Source of the DNA: Hoeflea_A sp965216535
GTDB taxonomy: Bacteria; Pseudomonadota; Alphaproteobacteria; Rhizobiales; Rhizobiaceae
Length of the DNA: 64,000 bases
Assembly (NCBI GenBank): GCA_965216535.1
Contig: OZ244175.1
Coordinates: 4,774,001-4,838,000 of the forward strand
Reading direction: 5' to 3'
Under the pieces are notes generated by a model, which saw only the letters and a program-made list of their open reading frames with translations, was not told the DNA's origin and ran no database searches. The translations under genes were made by a program, and so were the position numbers. Shown here one piece after another: positions 8,621-17,172 of the stretch (positions are counted from its first letter, which is position 1; each line of letters starts with the position of its first letter).

Positions 8621-9181
8621 TCAGCCAGCATCCGATCGGTTGACATCAGGCTCCGCCGGTATGAGCAAGTGGCCACTCAGAAGGTCGTCCGGGTTCAAAC
8701 GGGCAAAGCGACGATCCAGAGCGACAATTGCTTTCGCGAGCTCGGTCATGCCGTCGCCCTCCAATTCGCTGTCCGGGTGGATGTTGCGGCTGAGAGCGAC
8801 CGCCAAAGCCTGCTCATCGCTGTTGTCCAGTGCGGCACCGTAAGACTCGGTTCGACCGTAGAACATGCGAGCCAGCTTTTTCATCCGCTTTGGCACACTC
8901 GTGTCGCCGACACCGAGTTCGCGGATGGAATGATCGATATCTTCGAAAAATGTGTCCACCATGTCCTGAGCGAGAGGCGCAACAGTCTCTCCAGCGGCGT
9001 GAGCGCCTCGCAGCCACAGCACCATGATCACGGACAGCATTTCGAATCGGCCCATCACAGTGTCAGGCACGTGCATGTCGCGGTAGTAAATCGGATCGCG
9101 CGCCGCTTCGGTTAATTGTCCGTAGAGACCATCGACGATGGCGCGGTTCTTTCTTTTGCGGCCAAAAATACCGAAGATCAT
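8621..9181 (-). CDS. Ubiquinol-cytochrome c chaperone family protein
   Basis: A 186-residue soluble protein of the CBP3/UQCC1 chaperone family, associated with assembly of cytochrome b into the bc1 complex. Family features visible: an N-terminal helix with YGQLTEAARDPIYYRDMHVPD, then GRFEMLSVIMVLWLRG, and a helical C-terminal half with FYGRTESYGAAL. It precedes the DUF177 gene and is divergent from bamE, the arrangement common in Hyphomicrobiales. The end of the gene lies about 20 bp from the DUF177 start. Confidence 0.88.
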   Translation of the reverse strand: MIFGIFGRKRKNRAIVDGLYGQLTEAARDPIYYRDMHVPDTVMGRFEMLSVIMVLWLRGAHAAGETVAPLAQDMVDTFFEDIDHSIRELGVGDTSVPKRMKKLARMFYGRTESYGAALDNSDEQALAVALSRNIHPDSELEGDGMTELAKAIVALDRRFARLNPDDLLSGHLLIPAEPDVNRSDAG

Positions 9182-9315
9182 GCGCCTGCCTTAATTTCGG
9201 CACCGGTAGCCGCCATTGGAGAAGCAGCCCACCTGTTGCATCATTTGCGTAGCTGGTTTACCGAAGCGACCGGGAAACACCGGCTCTGCCGTTTGGGTTG
9301 TCAGGGGAGATACTG

Positions 9316-9813
9316 TTGAAGCAGCGTACATTCAACACACAGCGGCGAAATTTTTGCCGGAATGCCATAGCCTTTGGCCTGGGTGCGGCAGTGTTGACCG
9401 GGTGCAGCACCAGCGAAACGCTGACACACGGCTATGTGCTGGACAATCAGACGCTAGAACTGGTGCCACCGGGCTCCAGCAAAGAACAGGTTCTGCTGTC
9501 GCTCGGAACGCCTACCACGAAGGCCGATTACGGAAACGAGGCATTTTACTACATTTCGCAGAAACGGGTTCGTGGCGCGATGTTCCTCAAACCGCGGCTG
9601 GTCGAACAATCGGTCCTGGCGGTTTATTTCGACGATGAAGATACTGTCCAGAGCATAGCCAACTACACGCTCGCGGACGGCAAGGTGTTCGATACGATAA
9701 GCCGTACAACGCCCACGGGCGGTAAAGAGGAAACCTTCCTCAGCCGCGTCCTTTCGTCTCTCGGCAGCTCCGGCGAATCCAGTGCGAGACAGCTATTGGG
9801 CGGCCAGCCTTAG
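9316..9813 (+). CDS. bamE: Outer membrane assembly lipoprotein BamE, TTG start
   Basis: A 165-residue BamE (SmpA/OmlA) lipoprotein, an accessory subunit of the outer membrane beta-barrel assembly machinery. It has a signal sequence with lipobox LTGC near residue 30, followed by the BamE fold (LELVPPGSSKEQVLLSLGTPT, then YYISQKRV). The C-terminal tail is Ser-rich. No ATG suits the N-terminus; TTG at 9316 lies 5 nt after GGGGAGA and gives a basic signal N-region (KQRTFNTQRR). A TTG at 9298 is less likely. It is divergent from the bc1 chaperone gene. Confidence 0.88.
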   Translation: MKQRTFNTQRRNFCRNAIAFGLGAAVLTGCSTSETLTHGYVLDNQTLELVPPGSSKEQVLLSLGTPTTKADYGNEAFYYISQKRVRGAMFLKPRLVEQSVLAVYFDDEDTVQSIANYTLADGKVFDTISRTTPTGGKEETFLSRVLSSLGSSGESSARQLLGGQP

Positions 9814-9864
9814 CGGCCCCTTGATTTTGGACAGAAGTCAGAAAACTTGAACGAAGGCAGGTGA

Positions 9865-10464
9865 TCAGAAGCGGACGCCGAGCCGCCCACCAACCGATTC
9901 GAGACCCGGGTTATCCGAATCGATGTTTGCATTCGAGACATGATTTAGAAAAACTTGCAAAGTCAGCTTTTCCGTGATGTCCAGACCGATACTTGCCTGC
10001 AGGTGGAACAAGAAAGCTGAACCAAGGTCCTTGGTCGCACCGGAAGCGCTGGCCTCCCTGGGTCCGGTATTCCACGAACCACCGCCACCGAATCCGAGAT
10101 AGAGTCTGCGAGTGACGTAGACCTCCCAGTTCAGACCGCCGTAGATCACATGGATCGCATCATCGGAAACGGCAACATCAGTACCAATGTAGGGACGCGG
10201 CGCTCCGAAACGCTCGAGAAAATCCGGTGACGGCGCCAGAACTTCGAAATTGACCACCCCTCCCTCGAAATCGCTCGGGGTGGTAGGCCCGAAGTCGTAG
10301 GCGCCGCCGCCAAACCGCACCTCCCAGTAGTCAGCATTCTTGCCGAAGCCGAGGTCCGATCTCTGGTCGTCGGCAAGGGATGGCGCAATCAGCACAATCT
10401 GTGCGAGCACCGCCACAACAGTCGTTAGCAATGATTGGCTTCTCAATTCCGTCCCCACAGCCAT
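9865..10464 (-). CDS. PagL-like lipid A deacylase (acyloxyacyl hydrolase)
   Basis: A 199-residue secreted outer-membrane beta-barrel protein with an N-terminal signal peptide (cleavage near SLADD, residue 31) and a C-terminal Phe. The last 25 residues hold H175, S177 and E189. This H-x-S-x11-E spacing is exactly that of the PagL catalytic triad, which removes the 3-O acyl chain of lipid A. Lipid A remodelling at the outer membrane is therefore inferred; substrate and chain are not known. It is convergent with bamE. Start ATG at 10464 with GGAG upstream. Confidence 0.82.
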   Translation of the reverse strand: MAVGTELRSQSLLTTVVAVLAQIVLIAPSLADDQRSDLGFGKNADYWEVRFGGGAYDFGPTTPSDFEGGVVNFEVLAPSPDFLERFGAPRPYIGTDVAVSDDAIHVIYGGLNWEVYVTRRLYLGFGGGGSWNTGPREASASGATKDLGSAFLFHLQASIGLDITEKLTLQVFLNHVSNANIDSDNPGLESVGGRLGVRF

Positions 10465-10639
10465 CCCTGCAACTCCAAGGACATATCAATACCGGCAGGT
10501 TTCCAATTTTCAAGGTTCAGCAGCGACCGTATTGCAAAACTGTCACACAGTTGCAGAATCGCATCACTCCACTTCACATTGGAGAAACACCCCTGCCCCA
10601 AACAGCCGTTCGGGTTGGATCGGAGAGTTGAAAAAGAAA

Positions 10640-10675
10640 GAACCCCGCGGCCAGCCGCGAGGTTCCTGTTTTTGT
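10640..10675. terminator. Strong terminator downstream of hppA, usable on both strands
   Basis: A 12-bp stem with one mismatch (GAACC-CGCGG type arms, 10640-10665) is followed on the minus strand by TTTCTTTTT and on the plus strand by CTGTTTTT. It lies about 30 bp after the hppA stop, so its main role is to end the hppA transcript. Confidence 0.9.
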
Positions 10676-10697
10676 AAGACCTATCTACAGAGCCGGG

Positions 10698-12836
10698 TCA
10701 GGAGTGTGCGAGAACCGCCAGCAGCAGCAATGCAACGATATTGGTTATCTTGATCGCCGGATTGACGGCAGGCCCTGCGGTATCCTTGTAGGGATCGCCA
10801 ACTGTGTCGCCGGTCACCGAGGCCTTATGGGCCTCGCTGCCCTTTTCGTGCTTGACGCCATCCGCATCCACGAAGCCATCTTCGAAGGACTTCTTGGCAT
10901 TGTCCCAGGCACCGCCACCCGATGTCATCGAGATGGCGACAAACAGGCCGTTCACGATAACACCCAGAAGCGATGCACCCAGTGCGGCAAAGGCAGACGC
11001 CTTGGAGCCGGAGATAAACAGCACGCCGAAATAAACGACCAGCGGTGCCAAGACCGGCAGCAAGGATGGTACGATCATTTCCTTGATGGCTGCGCGCGTC
11101 AGAATGTCCACCGCCCGCGCATAGTCCGGACGGTCCTTACCTTCCAAAATACCCGGCTTTTCGCGGAACTGACGCCTAACTTCCTGAACCACCGTACCAC
11201 CGGCGCGGCCGACCGCGGTCATGGCAATACCGCCGAACAGATACGGGATCAGACCACCGAAGATCAGGCCGGCCACCACATACGGGTTGGAAAGGCTGAA
11301 GGAGATCTGCCCCATATCGGCAAAATAAGGATAACTCTCCGAATTGTTGGCGAAGAATTCCAGGTCATTCGAATAGGCTGCAAACAACACCAATGCACCG
11401 AGGCCGGCGGAACCGATGGCATAGCCCTTGGTGACCGCCTTGGTCGTGTTACCGACAGCATCCAGCGCGTCGGTCGACTTGCGCACTTCCGCCGGAAGAC
11501 CTGCCATTTCGGCGATACCACCAGCGTTGTCCGTTACCGGACCAAAGGCGTCCAGAGCGACGATCATGCCGGCGATGCCAAGCATGGCCGTCACGGCAAT
11601 GCCGGTGCCGAAGAGGCCGCCTAGCTGGAAGGTGGCGATGATGCCACCGATGATGACGATTGCCGGTAGCGCCGTGGACTCGAGCGATACGGCCAGACCC
11701 TGAATGACGTTGGTCCCGTGTCCGGTGACCGAAGCCTGTGCGATGGAGTTCACCGGACGCTTGTTGGTACCGGTGTAGTACTCGGTGATCCAAACAATTA
11801 GGCCGGTTACGACCAAGCCGATGATACCGCAGACGAACAAAGCCGTACCGCTGAAGCCGGCCTCGCCGATCTGTCCCCAACCAACGGTCAGTTGCGTGGC
11901 GATTGCCAGACCAACGATTGACAGGATGCCCGTGGCAAACAGACCCTTGTAGAGGGCCCCCATGATCGAGCCATTGGAGCCGAGACGGACGAAGAAGACG
12001 CCGATTATCGAGGTGATGATGCAGGTTGCGCAGATGACAAGCGGATAGATCATCACCGAATCGAGCACGTCCGAGCCGGCAAAGAAGATCGCTCCAAGAA
12101 CCATCGTCGCGACGACTGAAACGGCGTAGGTCTCGAAAAGGTCGGCCGCCATACCGGCACAATCGCCGACGTTGTCACCCACGTTGTCGGCGATCGTCGC
12201 AGGGTTACGCGGGTCGTCTTCCGGAATGCCTGCTTCAACCTTGCCAACGAGGTCGCCGCCGACGTCTGCACCTTTGGTGAAGATACCGCCGCCGAGACGG
12301 GCGAAGATCGAAATCAACGATCCGCCGAAGCCCAACGCGACCAGACCGTCGATAACGGTTCTGTCGCCGGCGCCATAGCCTCCAGGTCCGGTCAGGAGAA
12401 AGTAGTAGACGGCAACGCCCAGCAGCGCTAGTCCGGCCACCAGCATGCCGGTGATTGCGCCGGATTTAAAGGCGATGTCGAGCCCTTCGGCCAGGCTGTT
12501 CGAGGCAGCCTGGGCCGTGCGTACGTTGGCACGCACGGAGACGTGCATCCCGATATAGCCGGCTGCACCGGACAAAACGGCACCGATCAGGAATCCGAAC
12601 GCCGCCAAAGATGACAGCAGCAGCCAGGTGATCACGAAAACCACCGCGCCGACGATCGCAATCGTCGTGTACTGACGGTTCAGATAAGCCTGCGCACCCT
12701 CGCGGATCGCGCCGGCAATCTCCTGCATCTTTTCATTGCCCTGGTCAGCCGCGAGAACCGATTGCGTCGCCCAGATGGCGAACACGATCGAAAGCAGACC
12801 ACAGGCGATGACAGCAAGTAGTATTGTCAATGCCAT
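10698..12836 (-). CDS. hppA: Membrane-bound proton-pumping inorganic pyrophosphatase, K+-independent type
   Basis: A 712-residue integral membrane H+-PPase with about 16 helices that couples pyrophosphate hydrolysis to proton export. Catalytic signatures include GGGIFTKGADVGGDLVGKVE, the acidic loop DDPRNPATIADNVGDNVGD, and the GDTVGDPYKDTAGP segment near the C-terminus. The K+-dependence signature reads GNTTKAVTKG, with Lys and Thr at the positions that mark the K+-independent subclass. ATG at 12836 has a perfect GGAGG six nt upstream. It is a single gene with its own terminator. Confidence 0.96.
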   Translation of the reverse strand: MALTILLAVIACGLLSIVFAIWATQSVLAADQGNEKMQEIAGAIREGAQAYLNRQYTTIAIVGAVVFVITWLLLSSLAAFGFLIGAVLSGAAGYIGMHVSVRANVRTAQAASNSLAEGLDIAFKSGAITGMLVAGLALLGVAVYYFLLTGPGGYGAGDRTVIDGLVALGFGGSLISIFARLGGGIFTKGADVGGDLVGKVEAGIPEDDPRNPATIADNVGDNVGDCAGMAADLFETYAVSVVATMVLGAIFFAGSDVLDSVMIYPLVICATCIITSIIGVFFVRLGSNGSIMGALYKGLFATGILSIVGLAIATQLTVGWGQIGEAGFSGTALFVCGIIGLVVTGLIVWITEYYTGTNKRPVNSIAQASVTGHGTNVIQGLAVSLESTALPAIVIIGGIIATFQLGGLFGTGIAVTAMLGIAGMIVALDAFGPVTDNAGGIAEMAGLPAEVRKSTDALDAVGNTTKAVTKGYAIGSAGLGALVLFAAYSNDLEFFANNSESYPYFADMGQISFSLSNPYVVAGLIFGGLIPYLFGGIAMTAVGRAGGTVVQEVRRQFREKPGILEGKDRPDYARAVDILTRAAIKEMIVPSLLPVLAPLVVYFGVLFISGSKASAFAALGASLLGVIVNGLFVAISMTSGGGAWDNAKKSFEDGFVDADGVKHEKGSEAHKASVTGDTVGDPYKDTAGPAVNPAIKITNIVALLLLAVLAHS

Positions 12837-12930
12837 TCCCTCCAATTTGCCGGAAAATCAGCCCCGATACCGGCAGTCTTCAACAAGCGCGGCAATGCGC
12901 CGGTTTGGTACCGGGCGCCGCATCGCGCCT

Positions 12931-12959
12931 GTAATGGCGGCAGAGGTCGGGTCCGTCAA
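12931..12959 (-). promoter_or_regulatory. Candidate hppA promoter
   Basis: Minus strand: TTCTTGACG gives a good -35 (TTGACG), followed by 17 bp and a weaker -10 CATTAC. The implied 5' leader of hppA is about 90 nt. Visual prediction. Confidence 0.4.
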
Positions 12960-13005
12960 GAACTTGTTGGGAAAACGCACCGCGTTTGCGCCGAAAGTAG
13001 CGGTT

Positions 13006-14232
13006 TCAAGCCGTGAAGGCTCTGTTTTTACGCTCGTTTCTGACCTGCAGGCCCAACAGAAGAAGACACCCAAGGGCGATTGGCCACATGATCATGTTGA
13101 TTCCGTTCCAGCCGATGCTGTTGAGAACCTGACCGGACATCAATGAGCTGAAAGCGACCGTTCCAAACAGAATGACGTCGTGCACGCCCTGAACCTTGTT
13201 CTTCTCGGATTGGCGATATGTCCGGGTTACCATCGCCGTGGCGCCGATAAAGCCGAAATTCCAGCCAATGCCGAGCAGAATCAGGGCCAGCCAGAAATTC
13301 CACAATTCGATGCCCAGACTGGCAATGATGGAGCAGACGATCAACAACGTCAGACCCGTCGCAACGATCGTTTCGCGCCCGAACCGCGCGATCAACCGGC
13401 CCGTGAAGAAGCTTGGGCCAAACATCGCCAGGACGTGCCACTGAATGCCCAGGGTCGCCATATCAGTGGAAAATCCGCAGCCGATCATCGCCAGAGGCGC
13501 GCCGGTCATCATGAACGACATCAGCGCAAAGGAGCAGACGCCGCAGGCGAGCGCGGTCAGAAAACTGCGCTGGCTCAAGATTTCAATCAACGGTCGTGCC
13601 GGCTCCTCCGGCGCGTCGTCCAGCAGAACCGCATGCTCGGGAATGCGCAGATTGGACAGAATGACGACACCGATCAGCGACAGAACAATGACCCCAACAT
13701 AGGCACCGGCAAACAATGTCGGCGCAAAGAGATCGCGTGCGAAAATCACCGTTTGCGGGCCGATGATGGCAGCAAAGATACCCCCTATCAGAACCCAGGA
13801 TATCGCCTGGGCCTTGAAGTTTTCCGGTGCTCCGTCCGCTGCCGCAAAACGGTACTGCTGGACGAACGCTCCTCCGATCCCGATGATCATGAGGCCCAGT
13901 CCGAACAGCCAGAAGTGTTTCTGAAACAACGCCGCAGCGGCGACCATTCCACCGATGCCGCTGATCAGCGCACCGGTCATGAAGCCGTATCTCCGGCCGA
14001 CAAAGCGCATCAGCCAGGCCGCGGGCAACGCGCCGACGGCAACCCCAATGTTGAAGCCCGTCACCGGTGCCGTGGCCAGAGATTTATCCTCGTCAAGCAG
14101 ATAGTCGCCAACGATGCCGCCAAGCGAAATCGATATCGGCGCACAGGCGCCGATGAACGCGCTGGCCCCTGCCAGGATGAACGCATTGCGCCTGGCAAGC
14201 CCGATTCGGTCAGCGGACTGCTGAATGTTCAT
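13006..14232 (-). CDS. MFS transporter
   Basis: A 408-residue, 12-helix major facilitator superfamily protein. The loop between helices 2 and 3 carries a motif-A-like MRFVGRRYGFMTGAL (near residues 75-89), and the second half has RLIARFGRETI. The substrate is not evident. GGAGG precedes the ATG at 14232. It is downstream of, and on the same strand as, the DMGDH-like oxidoreductase (158-bp gap), so it may import or export a substrate or product of that enzyme; this link is inference. Confidence 0.85.
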   Translation of the reverse strand: MNIQQSADRIGLARRNAFILAGASAFIGACAPISISLGGIVGDYLLDEDKSLATAPVTGFNIGVAVGALPAAWLMRFVGRRYGFMTGALISGIGGMVAAAALFQKHFWLFGLGLMIIGIGGAFVQQYRFAAADGAPENFKAQAISWVLIGGIFAAIIGPQTVIFARDLFAPTLFAGAYVGVIVLSLIGVVILSNLRIPEHAVLLDDAPEEPARPLIEILSQRSFLTALACGVCSFALMSFMMTGAPLAMIGCGFSTDMATLGIQWHVLAMFGPSFFTGRLIARFGRETIVATGLTLLIVCSIIASLGIELWNFWLALILLGIGWNFGFIGATAMVTRTYRQSEKNKVQGVHDVILFGTVAFSSLMSGQVLNSIGWNGINMIMWPIALGCLLLLGLQVRNERKNRAFTA

Positions 14233-14390
14233 GAGCCTCCGTCTCGGCGAAACGCCTAAGTTTCAGGGATCAACCGGTGCCGGGTGAATTGAAGGACTGC
14301 CACGATCGGGGCAAAACGACCGGCGTGTGTTGTTACCGCAGATGCCGCCCAAACTCAAACGATCCCGGCTGCCGCATCGTCGCAGCTGGA

Positions 14391-16940
14391 TTAAGACCGC
14401 ATCCGTTCACCGTTCGGATCGAATGGCGGCTCGACGGCAATCCTGGCGTCAAACCGACGGCCGAGGATTTCGACCTGGAACATCCCCTGCTCTGAGGTTT
14501 CCGAAAGCTCGGCCGGCACATAGGCCTGCGCCAGCGACTGCTGCACCCAGTGACCGTAACCACCTGACGTTACCCAGCCGACAACGCGCCAGTCTCCGTC
14601 ACGTTGCGCCGGCGGGGCGGGCGTTTCCTGACCGTCCCCGTCAAAGCGTTTGGCACCGTACCCATGTGGCGGCGATACGAGATCGTATTCACCATCACCG
14701 ACCCGCGCCCAAACGGGTTCATCGCCCATGACATCGGTGTCGTCTGCCTCGATGATCAGCGAGACACGCCGGGCCTTGGGGCCGCGTTCATGTTCCTCGG
14801 CCGCGGCCTGGCGCCCGATAAAGTCGTTTTTTGACAGTTTGACAAAGCGATCCATCGAGCCTTCGAACGCCCCGTAGATCGGGCGCAGTTCCGCAAACCA
14901 GGTCGGGAAGTTCTTTTCGAGGCGCATCGACAGCAGCGCGCGCATGCCGAAATCGGCCATACCATGAGTTTCACCGGCGACCTTGATGGCCTGATAGACG
15001 GTTCGCTCATAGGCGGGCTCCATCCAGATCTCATAACCGAGATCGCCGGTATAGGAGATGCGGTTGACCCGGCACGGGCACCCGGCAACGTCCATTTCGC
15101 GATAATCCATGAACCGGAATGCGCTGTTCGATACATCGATGTCGGCGAGCCCGGCCAGGACATCCCGCGAACGCGGCCCGGCTATCGACAGACCGACCAA
15201 TGTCTGGCCGAAGCGATGGATGCGAACGGAACCGTCGTCCGGAAGATGACGCTCAAACCAGCGCATGTGATAGATCTGGGCCCCGCTCGAACCCCAGATC
15301 ATGAACCGGTTTTCTGCGGCCTTGGCAATCGTGAAATCGCCGATCAATCGGCCACGCTCGTTGAGCATGGGGGTCAGCACCAGCCGTCCGGTACGCGGCA
15401 TGCTGTTGGTCATCAGATGCGACAGCCAGGCCTCGGCGCCCTCGCCCGAAACCTCGTATTTCGCGAAATTGGCGATTTCGGTGACACCGACACGCTCGCG
15501 TACCGCGCGCACCTCGGCTCCCACATGAGCAAAGTCATTGGAGCGGTGGAACGACAGCTCGTCCCTGGCCTCGGTTCCTGACGGCGCAAACCACAGGGGC
15601 GTCTCAAGGCCCCACGTGTCTCCCATCACGGCGTTGTTGTCGCGAACCATAATGTCGTAGAGCGGCGTTGTCTGTTGCGGCCGAGCTGCCGGCAGTTCCT
15701 CGTTGGGAAAGCGAATGGAAAAACGCCTGGCGTAATTTTCCCGGACCTTGGCATTGGTGTAGCGAAGCGTGGTGAAATCGCCATAACGCGCGACATCCAT
15801 GCCGAAGATGTCGTGGCCGGGATCGCCATCTACCATCCAGTTGGCCAAGGCAAGTCCGACGCCCCCACCCTGCGAAAAGCCGGCCATCACGGCGCAGGCT
15901 GACCAGAAATTTGTCAACCCCTGGACTGGCCCTACCAGCGGGTTGCCATCCGGAGCGAAGGTGAACGGCCCGTTGATGGTCTGCCTGATCCCGGCTTCGG
16001 CGAATGTCGGAAAATGACGAAACGCGATTTCCAGAGACGGCGCGATGCGGTCAAGGTCGGGCTGCAACAATTCATGGCCGAAATCCCAAGGCGTTTCCGT
16101 AGGCGACCACGGCACGCAAGCCTTTTCATAGGTTCCAAGCAGCAGTCCATCCCGCTCCTGGCGGGTGTAAATTTCGCCCTTGAAGTCGATCACGCCGGCC
16201 AGTTCCCTGCCCGTATGTGCATTGAATTCAAGCACCTCCGGCACAGTCTCGGTCAGAAGGTACATGTGTTCCATGGCCAGGACCGGCAGTTCGACGCCGA
16301 CCATCCGTCCGACCTCTCTGGCCCAGAGGCCACCGGCATTGACCACGTGTTCCGCCCTGACGGTACCCTTTTCGGTCACGACATTCCAGGTTCCGTCAGC
16401 GTCCTGTGTGAGGTCGACGACGCGGTTGCGCAGCTCGATTGTGGCGCCCAGTTTTTGCGCAGCTTTCGCATAGGCATGGGTGGTTCCCGAGGGATCCAGA
16501 TGGCCTTCGACGGGATCCCAAAGAGCGCCGACGAAATTGCTCTCGTCCATCAAAGGGAACATGGCACTGGCTTCCGAGGGGGTGATGATTTCGGTTTCCA
16601 TGCCCAGCGCCCGCCCTGTCGCGTGGGTATAGCGCAGGAAGTTCATGCGCTCTTCGCTGTCGGCCATCATGACGCCACCGGTCAGATGAAGGCCGCAGGA
16701 CTGGCCGGAGAGTTCCTCCAGTTCGTCGTAGAGCGACACCGTGTAGGCCTGCAGCTTCGCAACGTTGGGGTCGCCATTGAGTGTGTGAAAGCCGCCGGCC
16801 GCGTGCCAGGAGGAACCCGAGGTCAGCTCGGACCTTTCGATCAACAGAGAATCGGTCCAACCGGCACGCGCCAGATGGAACAGAACGGAGCACCCGACCA
16901 CCCCGCCGCCGATGACGACCACTCGCGCGTGACTTTGCAT
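14391..16940 (-). CDS. DMGDH/sarcosine dehydrogenase-type FAD oxidoreductase with GcvT domain
   Basis: An 849-residue fusion. The N-terminal half is a DAO-type FAD oxidoreductase (VVVIGGGVVGCSVLFHLARAG at residues 7-27) with SSWHAAGGFH, the segment in which related dimethylglycine enzymes bind FAD covalently through His. The C-terminal half (from about residue 430) is an aminomethyltransferase/GcvT-like tetrahydrofolate domain (RISYTGDLGYEIWM, GMRALLSMRLEKNFPTW, SLAQAYVPAEL). Relatives demethylate dimethylglycine, sarcosine or similar N-methyl amino acids and pass the one-carbon unit to THF. The real substrate is unknown. GGAGG lies 8 nt before the ATG at 16940. It is divergent from a proline-racemase homologue. 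Confidence 0.88.
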   Translation of the reverse strand: MQSHARVVVIGGGVVGCSVLFHLARAGWTDSLLIERSELTSGSSWHAAGGFHTLNGDPNVAKLQAYTVSLYDELEELSGQSCGLHLTGGVMMADSEERMNFLRYTHATGRALGMETEIITPSEASAMFPLMDESNFVGALWDPVEGHLDPSGTTHAYAKAAQKLGATIELRNRVVDLTQDADGTWNVVTEKGTVRAEHVVNAGGLWAREVGRMVGVELPVLAMEHMYLLTETVPEVLEFNAHTGRELAGVIDFKGEIYTRQERDGLLLGTYEKACVPWSPTETPWDFGHELLQPDLDRIAPSLEIAFRHFPTFAEAGIRQTINGPFTFAPDGNPLVGPVQGLTNFWSACAVMAGFSQGGGVGLALANWMVDGDPGHDIFGMDVARYGDFTTLRYTNAKVRENYARRFSIRFPNEELPAARPQQTTPLYDIMVRDNNAVMGDTWGLETPLWFAPSGTEARDELSFHRSNDFAHVGAEVRAVRERVGVTEIANFAKYEVSGEGAEAWLSHLMTNSMPRTGRLVLTPMLNERGRLIGDFTIAKAAENRFMIWGSSGAQIYHMRWFERHLPDDGSVRIHRFGQTLVGLSIAGPRSRDVLAGLADIDVSNSAFRFMDYREMDVAGCPCRVNRISYTGDLGYEIWMEPAYERTVYQAIKVAGETHGMADFGMRALLSMRLEKNFPTWFAELRPIYGAFEGSMDRFVKLSKNDFIGRQAAAEEHERGPKARRVSLIIEADDTDVMGDEPVWARVGDGEYDLVSPPHGYGAKRFDGDGQETPAPPAQRDGDWRVVGWVTSGGYGHWVQQSLAQAYVPAELSETSEQGMFQVEILGRRFDARIAVEPPFDPNGERMRS

Positions 16941-17077
16941 CACCCCAACCTCCGGTTTTTGGCACTGATCGGTCTAGCTATGGGGAACCAGTTGGCTGAC
17001 GCAAGGCGTCATTGCGCACGGTTTGTCGGATTTTCACGATCAAAGCTGCATATCCGCACGGGCTTCCAGTGGTGACC

Positions 17078-17098
17078 GACGATGTTGTATGCATCGTC
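17078..17098. promoter_or_regulatory. 21-bp interrupted palindrome between divergent catabolic genes
   Basis: Arms GACGATG and CATCGTC are perfect inverted repeats separated by 7 bp (TTGTATG). It sits in the 232-bp region between the DMGDH-like gene and the proline-racemase homologue. The central TTGTATG resembles half of the TTGTATACAA-type sites bound by some GntR-family repressors; no regulator gene is adjacent. The operator role is inference. Confidence 0.5.
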
Positions 17099-17172
17099 GC
17101 ATGGTGTTGCGCGGGAGAAATGGAAAACATGGCCAAATGTGACCAACTGCGAAACCGCGCTGTGACTTCGAC

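Noticed and set aside
13180..14259. Long open frame opposite the MFS gene (about 359 codons)
   Set aside because: The translation is rich in Arg, Gln and Asp without domain features, while the minus strand encodes a well-formed 12-helix transporter.
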